Shown: positions 7,704 through 15,193, counted from the stretch's first letter. The stretch is 26,111 nt of DNA from Chloroflexi bacterium RBG_16_56_11 (GCA_001796865.1 MGNQ01000024.1:5363-31473); one strand, 5' to 3'. Made by a program: numbers and translations. The notes: generated by a model not told the origin, from the sequence alone.

Positions 7704-8004
7704 TTATTTCTCTCCTTTTTATCTTTTTGGATTAAGTTATTATATCCACCCTATCAGGCGATACGGTATTTTGTTATCCCCTGCCATATTCCAAACAGCT
7801 CATATCACCTTCTAAAAACCTCCTCAAGAAGGTAAGCCACTTATCCTAACACGAAAGGCCCTAAAAAGTTACTTAATAATCGTTGAAAATTCTTAAAAAT
7901 TTCTTAATAATTTCCATCAACTCACATTCACCCCCCTCTTTTGACACCACCACCTTAAAGCTGATAACCTTTATTCATAGTTGCCCGGAGGCAGGAGGTA
8001 AGCT
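7704..8004. other. AT-rich divergent intergenic region
   Basis: About 300 bases separate the minus-strand secreted-protein gene from the plus-strand DUF1648 gene. On the minus strand a perfect TATAAT lies at 7739-7744, 35 bases before the ATG, without a clear -35. The middle holds four phased TTRAWA direct repeats (7873-7909), described separately. The end carries the strong AGGAGGT of the DUF1648 gene. A short open frame starting at 7883 crosses the region but reads as non-coding. Confidence 0.6.
7873..7909. promoter_or_regulatory. Four phased direct repeats (TTAATA / TTGAAA / TTAAAA / TTAATA), possible response-regulator box
   Basis: Hexamers TTAATA (7873), TTGAAA (7883), TTAAAA (7893) and TTAATA (7904) repeat with 10, 10 and 11 base periods, so they lie on one face of the helix. 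Direct hexamer repeats with this period are typical of OmpR/PhoB-type regulators (for example PhoP boxes). The AT-rich background lowers confidence. Confidence 0.35.
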
Positions 8005-8532
8005 ATCAGTCCCCCTGAATCATCCCCGCCGGCCGCGGCCGGGAAGTTCCCTTTCCGCTGGGGATATATCTCACTGCCGCTGACTTCGCTGCTTCTCGCT
8101 GTCATTATCACTGCCGTTTTCTACAATCTCCTGCCAGACCGGGTCGCTTATCACTTCCAGGATGGGGCGCCGGACCGCTGGATGAACCGCAACGCCATCG
8201 TCGCCTGGCTGTTCGTCCCGCAGATCGCCTGCGCTCTCCTGGCCGTCGGCACCGTCCTGATCGCCCTGCTGGGTGCCCGCTACTGGTCGGCGGAAGACAC
8301 CATCATTAAAAGCGTCCTACCGGTCATGGGCAACATGCTGGCGCTGCCCCAGATAGTCCTCCTCTTTGCAATGGTCAGCATTTTCCTATACAATTCATAT
8401 CAAATCATGCTGATCCCCGTCTGGTGGTTCGCCATCATCATGCTGGCAGGGAGCGGCATCATCCTGGGCATTTTCTTCGCACGCGCTTTCCGTAAGTCAC
8501 ACCGTCTCTACGGCCGGAGGCCCCGGGAGTAA
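8005..8532 (+). CDS. DUF1648 integral membrane protein, apparently with an ATC start codon
   Basis: The frame is open from a TAA at 7999-8001 to the TAA at 8530-8532. The N-terminal part reads SLLLAVIITAVFYNLLPDRVAYHFQDGAPDRWMNR, the conserved DUF1648 motif (a helix, LPDRVAYHF, then a DG-PD turn). The first in-frame ATG, at 8182, would delete this motif, so the true start is upstream. No ATG, GTG or TTG exists there, but AGGAGGT (7993-7999) sits five bases before an in-frame ATC at 8005. From that codon the protein has 175 residues and about four membrane segments. DUF1648 occurs in SdpI-like immunity proteins and related membrane proteins; function here is unknown. It ends five bases before glyQS. 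Either ATC initiates or one base differs from the true sequence. Confidence 0.75.
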   Translation: MSPPESSPPAAAGKFPFRWGYISLPLTSLLLAVIITAVFYNLLPDRVAYHFQDGAPDRWMNRNAIVAWLFVPQIACALLAVGTVLIALLGARYWSAEDTIIKSVLPVMGNMLALPQIVLLFAMVSIFLYNSYQIMLIPVWWFAIIMLAGSGIILGIFFARAFRKSHRLYGRRPRE

Positions 8533-8537
8533 ATTCA

Positions 8538-9908
8538 ATGTCGGAAAATAAAACCGGAAAAGTCGCCATGGAAAAACTGGTCTCCCTGTGCCAGCGGCGC
8601 GGTTTCATCTTCCCCAGCAGCGATATCTACGGCGGTCTCTCGGGATGCTGGGACTACGGCCCGCTGGGCGTGGAGCTGAAACGGAACGTCAAGGAGGCAT
8701 GGTGGCGCTCCATCGTCCAGGAGCGGGATGACATCGTAGGCCTGGACACGAGCATCCTGATGAACTCTAAAGTCTGGGAGGCCAGCGGGCATGTTGCCAG
8801 CTTTTCCGACCCCCTGGTCGAATGCAAGGACTGCCACCTGAGATGGAAAGCCGACGACCTCACCGAGAATAAATGCCCGGCCTGCGCCGGCGAGCTTACC
8901 GAGGAACGCATGTTCAATACCATGTTCAAGACCGTTATCGGGCCGGTCGAGGAAGAAGCCGCCACCGTCTACCTCCGGCCGGAGACGGCGCAAGGGATGT
9001 TCGTCAACTTCCAGAACGTCCTGAACACCACCCGCAAGCGCCTCCCCTTCGGCATCGCCCAGCAGGGCAAGGCATTCCGCAACGAGATTACCACCGGCAA
9101 CTTCATTTTCCGGAGCCGGGAATTCGAGATTATGGAGTTCGAATACTTCGTCAAGCCGGGCACGGATGAAAAGTGGTTCGACTACTGGGTGGAGCAACGC
9201 TGGAACTGGTACCTGGACCTCGGGGTCCGAAAAGAGAACCTGAAGCTGCACGAGCACCCTAAAGAGAAGCTGGCGCACTACGCCCGCTGCTGCACCGATA
9301 TCACCTATCTTTTTCCGCACGGTTGGGCCGAGCTTGAGGGAATCGCCAATCGCACCGACTTCGACCTCAAGCAGCACAGCGCCGCCAGCGGCAAAACGCT
9401 GGAATACTTCGACGATGAGACGAAGGAGCATTATATTCCCTACATTATCGAACCTTCAGTGGGGGTCGACCGCGCCATACTGGCCCTTCTCTGCGACGCC
9501 TATGACGAGGAGCCGGACAAGGACGAGACACGGGTGCTTTTCCACTTCCATCCCGACCTGGCCCCGGTAAAAGTGGCCGTATTACCGTTGAGTCGCAAGG
9601 AAAACCTGGCTACCCTGGCCAGAGACGTTCACGCCGCGCTCCGGCCCTGCTTCACGACACAGTATGACGACACCCAGAGCATCGGCCGGCGCTACCGCCG
9701 GCAGGACGAGCTGGGCACGCCCTACTGCGTCACGATAGATTTCCAGTCGATCGAAGATAACATGGCCACCATCCGCGAGCGTGATACGATGAACCAGATA
9801 CGCGTCCCTATACCGGCGCTGAAGAACAGTTTACAGGCCAAGCTCGCCGGCGAGGACCTTTTCGTCCTGCCGGAGGGTGGTCGGATATGGAAGGAAGAGA
9901 AAAGATAA
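8538..9908 (+). CDS. glyQS: Glycyl-tRNA synthetase, single-chain (alpha2) type
   Basis: The 456-residue protein charges tRNA-Gly with glycine in the cytoplasm and is the single-chain class II form found in Gram-positive-like bacteria, archaea and eukaryotes, not the two-subunit GlyQ/GlyS form. Visible landmarks: RRGFIFPSSDIYGGLSGCWDYGPLG at the N-terminus, class II motif 2 PFGIAQQGKAFRNEIT, EFEIMEFEYF, and motif 3 PSVGVDRAILALL. The C-terminal anticodon-binding domain follows (VKVAVLPLSRKENL to the end). A CxxC pair (CKDC ... CPAC) in the insertion near residues 95-115 looks like a zinc knuckle. GGGAG precedes the ATG by about nine bases; an internal ATG at 8568 is a less likely start. It probably shares a transcript with the upstream DUF1648 gene. 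No T-box leader is visible. Confidence 0.97.
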   Translation: MSENKTGKVAMEKLVSLCQRRGFIFPSSDIYGGLSGCWDYGPLGVELKRNVKEAWWRSIVQERDDIVGLDTSILMNSKVWEASGHVASFSDPLVECKDCHLRWKADDLTENKCPACAGELTEERMFNTMFKTVIGPVEEEAATVYLRPETAQGMFVNFQNVLNTTRKRLPFGIAQQGKAFRNEITTGNFIFRSREFEIMEFEYFVKPGTDEKWFDYWVEQRWNWYLDLGVRKENLKLHEHPKEKLAHYARCCTDITYLFPHGWAELEGIANRTDFDLKQHSAASGKTLEYFDDETKEHYIPYIIEPSVGVDRAILALLCDAYDEEPDKDETRVLFHFHPDLAPVKVAVLPLSRKENLATLARDVHAALRPCFTTQYDDTQSIGRRYRRQDELGTPYCVTIDFQSIEDNMATIRERDTMNQIRVPIPALKNSLQAKLAGEDLFVLPEGGRIWKEEKR

Positions 9909-9911
9909 ATT

Positions 9912-10036
9912 CCTCTCCCTAGATGGGAGAGGCTAGGTGAGGGTGAAATCATCGTCTTTCCCGAATACCCCCCTCACCTTTTTCCTCTCCCGCGGTCGGG
10001 AGAGGAGACTGGATTCCGGCCTTCGCCGGAATGACA
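9912..10036. repeat. Composite intergenic hairpin repeat, copy B (inverted double unit)
   Basis: Three hairpins in a row: CCTCTCCC-TAGAT-GGGAGAGG (9912-9932) with tail TAGGTGAGGGTG, then CCTCTCCC-GCGGTC-GGGAGAGG (9984-10005) preceded by CCCTCACC, then ATTCCGGC-CTTC-GCCGGAAT (10013-10032). The first and second units are inverted relative to each other. The first matches copy A at 4350-4383. It lies between glyQS and the HAD operon and may also act as a terminator or processing site. Confidence 0.8.
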
Positions 10037-10053
10037 TCCAAAAAGTAGAGCAG

Positions 10054-10734
10054 ATGAAATACTCAGCCGTTATTTTCGACCTGGGCGGGACATTAACGCG
10101 AGGCTATGCCTGGTCACACTATGTCGATATGGCGAGGGAAATAGCCCGCGTCATTTCCGCAACCGAAGATGATTTCGTTCGGATATGGTTCGAGCGGGCC
10201 GCGGGGCTGGGGACAGGTGTTTACCCGAGCTATCAGCATTTTATCAGGCACATCTGCGACCAGCTTCGTTTAAATCCACCGGATAATGTAATCGAACTCG
10301 CCGCCAGCATCTCGTTGTCCACGGCTAAAAAACACATCACCGTGCCCAGAGACGGGGCCATAGAAATACTTACTCATTTGAAGACCAACCACTATAAAAT
10401 CGGTCTCATCACCGACTGTGGGCCGGATGTACCGGCGCTCTGGGACGAGACTCCCTTCGCGCCGTTTATCGACGTCGCGGTTTTTTCCTGCACGGCGGGT
10501 ATGAACAAGGGCAATCCGGATATTTTTAGAATAGCCACAGAGAAACTAGGGGTCAAGACACAGGATTGCATGTATATCGCCGACGGGATGAGGAATGAGC
10601 TGGCCAACGCGGCGAACATGGGCATGTATGCCGTTCAAATCCTTATACCCGAGGAAATCGATGATAGCCCTATCCGCGAAGACTGGCACGGTCCGGTGAT
10701 ATCATCCTTGAGAGAAATCCTGGACCTTTTATAG
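10054..10734 (+). CDS. HAD-superfamily hydrolase-like protein with degenerate motif IV
   Basis: From the ATG at 10054 the protein has 226 residues; an upstream open start would translate the repeat and is rejected. Motif I is VIFDLGGTL (nucleophile Asp9, with Gly where phosphatases usually have the second Asp). Motif II is LITDC (Thr120) and motif III Lys is in AGMNKGNPD (Lys152). Motif IV reads YIADGMRNE, where the common GD has become AD and only one acidic residue remains. The alpha-helical cap lies at about 20-90. The sequence is plainly related to the HAD half of the next gene, so the two arose by duplication. It may be a HAD hydrolase with reduced phosphatase activity or a specialised binding partner. 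It opens a four-gene operon; the next start is three bases after its stop. Confidence 0.85.
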   Translation: MKYSAVIFDLGGTLTRGYAWSHYVDMAREIARVISATEDDFVRIWFERAAGLGTGVYPSYQHFIRHICDQLRLNPPDNVIELAASISLSTAKKHITVPRDGAIEILTHLKTNHYKIGLITDCGPDVPALWDETPFAPFIDVAVFSCTAGMNKGNPDIFRIATEKLGVKTQDCMYIADGMRNELANAANMGMYAVQILIPEEIDDSPIREDWHGPVISSLREILDLL

Positions 10735-10737
10735 AAA

Positions 10738-11883
10738 ATGATTGATTATTCACTAACAAAGATCATTCCCGCCGAAGAATCGCACCGCGAGTTCAGCTAT
10801 CAAGTAAAAAAAACGGCTGAAGGAGACTATATTACACAACTATGGGGCTGGGATGAGACAGTCCAGAGAAATTTTCACACGTCGGACTGGCAACAAAAAA
10901 GACCATCGATAATCCTGTATGATGGTGTACCTGTTGGCACGATTTATATCCTTGAAAACGATGATATTATTCAAATAGGGCAGTTTTTTATCATGCCGTA
11001 TTACCAGAATAAAGGTATCGGTTCATATTTATTGAAAAACATACTGGACAAGGCTGATCGATACGGTAAACTTACGAAGATAGCGTATTTGAAAAATAAC
11101 CCCGTGGTATCGTTGTATGAGAGGAATGGATTTGAGACTGTTGAAGTTCACGATGTTTATTGCCGTATGGAACGAAAGCCTAACGTGGTCAAAGTCAGAT
11201 ATAAAGCTGTTATTTTTGACCTCTTCGGAACGCTGATCGATAATTTCATCCGCTCCGAATACGAAGCTGTCCTGGCGGAAATGGCGGATATTCTCGGTGT
11301 GCCGTGGGAGAAGTTTATCCGGATGTGGTTCGATACTTTCCGCGAGCGTAACACCGGTCAGTTCACAACTCCCCAGGCGAATATCGAATTTATCTGCGAG
11401 GAGCTCAACATCAAAGCTACCCCCCGCCAGATCGAGCAGGCGGCCCGTAAAAGACTGGACTACACGGTCCGCTCGATGAAGCCACGGCCGGGGACACTCG
11501 AGGCGCTGACGGCGCTGAGGTCGATGGGATACAGGACAGGGCTCATCAGCGATTGCTCCGGGGAAATCCCGATTGTCTGGAGTAAGACTCAACTGGCGCC
11601 GTTTTTCGATACGACCGTTTTTTCCTGCGTGGCCGGGGTCAAGAAACCCGACCCGCGCATTTATAAAATGGCCACCGACCGGCTGGGAGTGGTGCCGCAG
11701 GAATGCCTTTACATCGGCGACGGGGGCAGCAACGAGCTGACCGGAGCCTCGCAGGTCGGCATGTACGCGGTACTTCTACGCGACCCCGCTGAGCCGGCGG
11801 ACGCCCACTTTATCGACCGGGAAGAGGAATGGGACGGCCCGGTCGTATCGTCAGTACAGGAAATACTAAATCTGCTAAAATAG
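10738..11883 (+). CDS. GNAT acetyltransferase-HAD hydrolase fusion protein
   Basis: The 381-residue protein joins two domains. Residues 1-150 are a GCN5-related N-acetyltransferase: IQIGQFFIMPYYQNKGIGSYLLKNIL carries the acetyl-CoA-binding Q/N-x-G-x-G loop (90-95), and LKNNPVVSLYERNGFE is the usual motif B. Residues 155-381 are a HAD hydrolase: VIFDLFGTL (Asp161), LISDC (Ser270), AGVKKPDPRIY (Lys301/302) and YIGDGGSNELTGA (Asp327), which is canonical motif IV. The HAD half matches the preceding protein through the cap and core (WSKTQLAPFFDTTVFSC against WDETPFAPFIDVAVFSC). The first part is AT-richer than the HAD part, consistent with recent joining. No Shine-Dalgarno is seen; tight spacing suggests translational coupling. 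The substrate is unknown; a small metabolite both acetylated and dephosphorylated is one idea. Confidence 0.88.
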   Translation: MIDYSLTKIIPAEESHREFSYQVKKTAEGDYITQLWGWDETVQRNFHTSDWQQKRPSIILYDGVPVGTIYILENDDIIQIGQFFIMPYYQNKGIGSYLLKNILDKADRYGKLTKIAYLKNNPVVSLYERNGFETVEVHDVYCRMERKPNVVKVRYKAVIFDLFGTLIDNFIRSEYEAVLAEMADILGVPWEKFIRMWFDTFRERNTGQFTTPQANIEFICEELNIKATPRQIEQAARKRLDYTVRSMKPRPGTLEALTALRSMGYRTGLISDCSGEIPIVWSKTQLAPFFDTTVFSCVAGVKKPDPRIYKMATDRLGVVPQECLYIGDGGSNELTGASQVGMYAVLLRDPAEPADAHFIDREEEWDGPVVSSVQEILNLLK

Positions 11884-11887
11884 AAAA

Positions 11888-12637
11888 ATGACAGAGCAGC
11901 TAATAAAAATCGGCGTCATCGGCGATTTTGATGAGAATCGCCAGTCACACCGGGCTACCAACGACGCCATCCGGTATTCGGCCGAATGTCTCTCCGTAAA
12001 AGCGATGGTCGACTGGCTGCCCACGCCATCGTTCCTGACGGGACAATCACTGCGGAAGCTCGAACAGTTCGACGGTCTGTGGGCATCTCCCGGTAGTCCT
12101 TACCGGAACATGGAAGGGGCTATACAAGCCATACGTGCGGCCCGCGAGATGGACCGCCCGTTCATCGGCACCTGAGGGGGATTCCAGCACACTCTGTTAG
12201 AGTACGCGCGGCACATTTCCGGAATTGAAAAAGCCGGGCACGCCGAAACCGACGCGAACGCGGAAACACCCCTGCTGGTCCTGGTCTCCTGTCCGGTTGA
12301 TAACCGGCCCGATAATACCCCCCGACTCTGGGGAAAGCTGAAAATCCGGGTCAAGCCCGGTTCTTTAGCCTACAGCATTTACGCCAGACCGGAGATAGAG
12401 GAAGCCTTCAACTGCAACTACGAACTAAATCCTGAGTACCGAAGCGTTATCGAAGCGAGCGGGCTAAAGGTTAGCGGTGAAACCAGCGAAGGAGGAGCCA
12501 GGATTATCGAAATACCCGGACATCGCTTCTTCCTGGCCACGGGCTTCCTGCCCCAGTCCATTTCGGAGCCGGCACACCCGCATTCGCTGATAACGGCCTT
12601 CCTCCAGGCAGCAATAAAAAGGCGCGAAGGGAAATAG
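11888..12637 (+). CDS. CTP synthase C-terminal-related (GATase-fold) selenoprotein; in-frame UGA at 12173-12175 read as selenocysteine
   Basis: The frame runs from ATG 11888 to TAG 12635-12637 (249 residues) with one internal TGA at codon 96. On both sides the protein is coherent: IGVIGDFDENRQSHRATNDAI, then DGLWASPGSPYRNMEGAIQAIRAA, then RPFIGT-U-GGFQHTLLEYARHI. In class I glutamine amidotransferases of the CTP-synthase type this elbow reads GTCxGxQ, with Cys as nucleophile, so TGA replaces exactly the catalytic Cys codon. A GTT-loop hairpin with a 5-bp stem follows 15 bases after the TGA. I recall a family annotated as CTP synthase C-terminal region-related (seleno)protein, which this fits. 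The usual downstream H-x-E is not conserved: FHPE is replaced by FLPQ, so glutaminase chemistry is doubtful. It starts four bases after the GNAT-HAD stop and ends one base before sbcD. A nonsense-mutated pseudogene is the alternative. Confidence 0.8.
12187..12207 (+). promoter_or_regulatory. Putative bacterial SECIS element
   Basis: ACTCT (12191-12195), loop GTT (12196-12198), AGAGT (12199-12203) form a perfect 5-bp hairpin; GC/GC pairs (12187-12188 with 12206-12207) could extend it across a two-by-two internal loop. The apical loop begins 20 bases after the TGA and has G in its first position. Both agree with what I recall of bacterial SECIS rules (loop about 16-37 bases from UGA, G in the first two loop bases). 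Structure was judged by eye. Confidence 0.55.
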
Positions 12638-12638
12638 C

Positions 12639-13874
12639 GTGAAAATCATCCATTTTGCCGACCTTCATCTCGGCGTCGAAAATTACGGGAGCATTGATCC
12701 GGCCACCGGCTTTTCCTCCCGTCTTAACGACTTTGTTGCAGCCTTCGACCGGCTCGTGGAATATGCCCTCGAAGAACGTGTAGACCTGGTCCTCTTCTGC
12801 GGGGACGCGTACAAGAACCGCGAGCCAGGCCAGACCCTGCAACGCGAGTTCGCCCGGCGGATAGTCCGGTTGGCGACAAACAATATCCCGGTCTTTCTCC
12901 TCACGGGCAACCACGACCTCCCCAACGCCGCGGGAAGGGCCACGGCCACCGAGATTTTCGAAACCCTGTCGGTAAAAAACGTGTACGTCGCTAATAAGCC
13001 CGAAATCCATGTCATCCCGACGGCCGGCGGTAAAATACAGGTCGCCGCTCTGCCCTGGCTCCGGCGCAGCGCCCTCATCGCCAGGGAGGATATTAAAAAC
13101 CTCCCGCTCGACGAAGTAAAAACTCTCATGGAGCAGAAACTGACGGACGTTATCGCCACGCTGGCCGGGAAGGTGGACCCCAGGCTGCCCGGTATCCTGG
13201 CGGCCCACCTATGGGTCGGTAATGCCAGGGTCGGCTCGGAGAGCCTGATGTCGCTCGGGCAGGAACATTCGCTACTACTCAGTAGCGTCGCGCTGCCCGC
13301 TTTCGACTACGTCGCGCTGGGACATATTCATAAAAACCAGGTGCTTAACGAGCACCCGCCGGTGGTCTATGCCGGAAGTCTGGAGCGCGTCGATTTCAGC
13401 GAGGAGAATGACGAAAAAGGGTTCTACGTGGTGGAAATACTCCCCCCGGCCGGGGAAGGCCACCGGCATGTCTCGTTTAAACTTCAGCCCGTCGACGCTC
13501 GGCGCTTTCTCACCATCAACGCCGATGTCGAAGCCAACGACGCCAACCCCATGTCCACGGTCTTCAGCGCTATCACGGCCCGGGGAGCGGAAATCAAGGG
13601 AGCCATCGTCCGTCTGAACATCGAAATATCCGCCGGCAGCGAAGGCCTGCTACGTGATGGAGAGATACGGAACGCTCTGCGTGAAGCCCATCATGTCACG
13701 GTAACCCATGATATACGGAGGGAAACGAGGACCAGGCTGGGGATGAGGACGGCTGAGGAAATTACGCCGCTCGCCGGTCTAAAAGCCTGGATAGAAACGC
13801 AAGATATTTCTCCGGAGCGGCAGAAAGTCCTGCTTGAATACGGCGAAAAGCTGATAGACGGCCAGGAAACCTAG
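12639..13874 (+). CDS. sbcD: SbcD/Mre11-type nuclease, metallophosphoesterase
   Basis: The 411-residue protein has the calcineurin-like phosphoesterase motifs in order: FADLHLG (Asp8, His10), LFCGDAYKN (Asp56), LTGNHD, ILAAHLWVG and ALGHIHKNQ. This set, with the following VVYAGSLERVDFSEENDEKGFYVVE segment, is that of SbcD, the nuclease subunit that with the ATPase SbcC opens DNA hairpins and processes double-strand ends. The length and C-terminal capping domain fit. The start is a GTG at 12639, one base after the preceding stop, with GAAGG upstream inside that gene. No sbcC follows: the next gene is convergent, overlapping the end by four bases. Thus sbcC is elsewhere, or this is a stand-alone Mre11-like nuclease. 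Confidence 0.9.
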   Translation: MKIIHFADLHLGVENYGSIDPATGFSSRLNDFVAAFDRLVEYALEERVDLVLFCGDAYKNREPGQTLQREFARRIVRLATNNIPVFLLTGNHDLPNAAGRATATEIFETLSVKNVYVANKPEIHVIPTAGGKIQVAALPWLRRSALIAREDIKNLPLDEVKTLMEQKLTDVIATLAGKVDPRLPGILAAHLWVGNARVGSESLMSLGQEHSLLLSSVALPAFDYVALGHIHKNQVLNEHPPVVYAGSLERVDFSEENDEKGFYVVEILPPAGEGHRHVSFKLQPVDARRFLTINADVEANDANPMSTVFSAITARGAEIKGAIVRLNIEISAGSEGLLRDGEIRNALREAHHVTVTHDIRRETRTRLGMRTAEEITPLAGLKAWIETQDISPERQKVLLEYGEKLIDGQET

Positions 13875-15079
13875 TCTTTGGCATCCCAGATGAAGATGGA
13901 GGTTGCCACCGCGACGGCCGTCACGGCGTACGCTGAAAAAGTGAACATGGTATCGAAGGTATACCTCTCGATGAGGTTTCCCATGATGGGGGCAAAAATC
14001 GCACCGGTATATTGCATCGTGAAATAGTAAACCCCATAAATCGTCGAGCGGTTCCGCGCCGGAGTCTGGCTCATGATAAACACCTCGGTTACCGGCATGC
14101 GGATGGCCATATTCAAACCCATGATAAACAGAACGAAGTAGAAACCGAATCCCATCGTCGCCGATTTCAGGGCGAAGATGATAAGGCCGCTGATAATACT
14201 GGTAACGATTATGACCTTGACGCTGCCGATTCGGTCGGAAATCCATCCGCCGATGATAGTCATACCGAAGACCCCGGGCAAGTACATAATAGACATCAAA
14301 GAGGCCGCTTTGGCATCAGAAGCCCCCAGGACATCGACCATGTAGAGGGTCAGGAAGGCATTCACGGACATCCCGGCGCCACCGCCGAGGACCATCATGA
14401 CGAGGTAGGCTATCAGACGGCGCTTGTAGCCAGCCTGCGGCGGTTTCTCCTCAGCGGCCTTCCGGCGGGCTGATTGAACGTGCGCCATGCCGCCGTGCCG
14501 CGTCAGGTAGATATAAAATATCAGACCGAATATCGCCGTCGGGGCCGCCAGTATCAGGAAAGGTCCGCGCCATCCCAGCCCCGGTAAGACCGATATTATA
14601 AATCCGGCAATGATAGGGGCGACGAAGAAGCTGGAGTTGCCGCCGAGCAGGTGCAGGCCAAGCGCCCGGCCGCGTTGCTTGGGGTCGACGGAGGCCAAAA
14701 TCAAGGGCGTCGACGCCGGGTGATAGCCGCCGGTCATCAAGCCCATAATCACGAGGAAAACCAGCAGCATGACGTAGCCGGGGGAGACGCCGACGAGGAT
14801 ACCTCCCACGGCCACGCCGAGGGTACCGACGGCAATGGAAATGGCCGGACTGATACGGTCGGCCAACCAACCCGAGGGGAGCTGGCCGGCGCCACCGGAA
14901 AGGGCGAAGGCAGTGGTAACGAACGACACCTGGGTATAGTTCAGGCTAAAATAAGTGCGTATCGACGGCAGGAGAGGGCCGGGCAGAGCCGTCAGGAGGT
15001 GATGGCCGAAATGGGCCATGATAAACCAGGGAAGAGAGCTCCACATAAAGGAGCGTGGCTTGCGTTCCGGTAATGTAAT
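13871..15079 (-). CDS. MFS transporter (fosmidomycin-resistance-like branch), possible ATT start
   Basis: This 12-helix transporter has 391 residues from the ATG at 15044-15046. Family signs: FIMAHFGHHLLTALPGPLLPSI at helix 1, LPSGWLADRISPAISI as the loop 2-3 signature, and MTGGYHPASTPLI, close to the GxFHPA motif of FSR-like drug exporters. The ATG has no Shine-Dalgarno. In frame upstream there is no ATG, GTG or TTG before a TGA, but an ATT at 15077-15079 has GAAAGGA seven bases before it, and the intervening codons (ITLPERKPRSF) make a plausible charged N-terminal tail; I give the longer form, 402 residues. It is divergent from a PadR gene, the usual regulator of drug exporters, and overlaps the end of sbcD by four bases. 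Confidence 0.85.
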   Translation of the reverse strand: MTLPERKPRSFMWSSLPWFIMAHFGHHLLTALPGPLLPSIRTYFSLNYTQVSFVTTAFALSGGAGQLPSGWLADRISPAISIAVGTLGVAVGGILVGVSPGYVMLLVFLVIMGLMTGGYHPASTPLILASVDPKQRGRALGLHLLGGNSSFFVAPIIAGFIISVLPGLGWRGPFLILAAPTAIFGLIFYIYLTRHGGMAHVQSARRKAAEEKPPQAGYKRRLIAYLVMMVLGGGAGMSVNAFLTLYMVDVLGASDAKAASLMSIMYLPGVFGMTIIGGWISDRIGSVKVIIVTSIISGLIIFALKSATMGFGFYFVLFIMGLNMAIRMPVTEVFIMSQTPARNRSTIYGVYYFTMQYTGAIFAPIMGNLIERYTFDTMFTFSAYAVTAVAVATSIFIWDAKD

Positions 15080-15193
15080 GGTCGCGTCCTTTCAGGATAG
15101 GCCGCCAGCGTATAATGCGGGATACGGCTAGTGAAACTAAAGCGAACTACGGCTCCGACCCTAGTGCCCGAAGACGGCGGATAAATATAATTG

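Noticed and set aside
8182..8532. Start of the DUF1648 gene at the first ATG
   Set aside because: This would remove the conserved LPDRVAYHF motif and leave the strong AGGAGGT without a gene.
8535..9431. Long open frame antisense to glyQS
   Set aside because: It is the GC-rich shadow of a highly conserved synthetase gene, has no recognisable domain and no ribosome-binding site.
9937..10053. Upstream extension of the HAD gene
   Set aside because: The extra 39 codons translate the composite hairpin repeat; the HAD fold begins at MKYSAVIFD.
11888..12175. Stand-alone 95-aa protein ending at the internal TGA
   Set aside because: The reading frame continues with strong family similarity directly after TGA (GGFQHTLLEYA), so truncation there is an annotation artefact unless the gene is a pseudogene.
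12504..13208. Long open frame antisense to sbcD
   Set aside because: It overlaps the sbcD catalytic domain and the end of the selenoprotein; no protein-like motifs.
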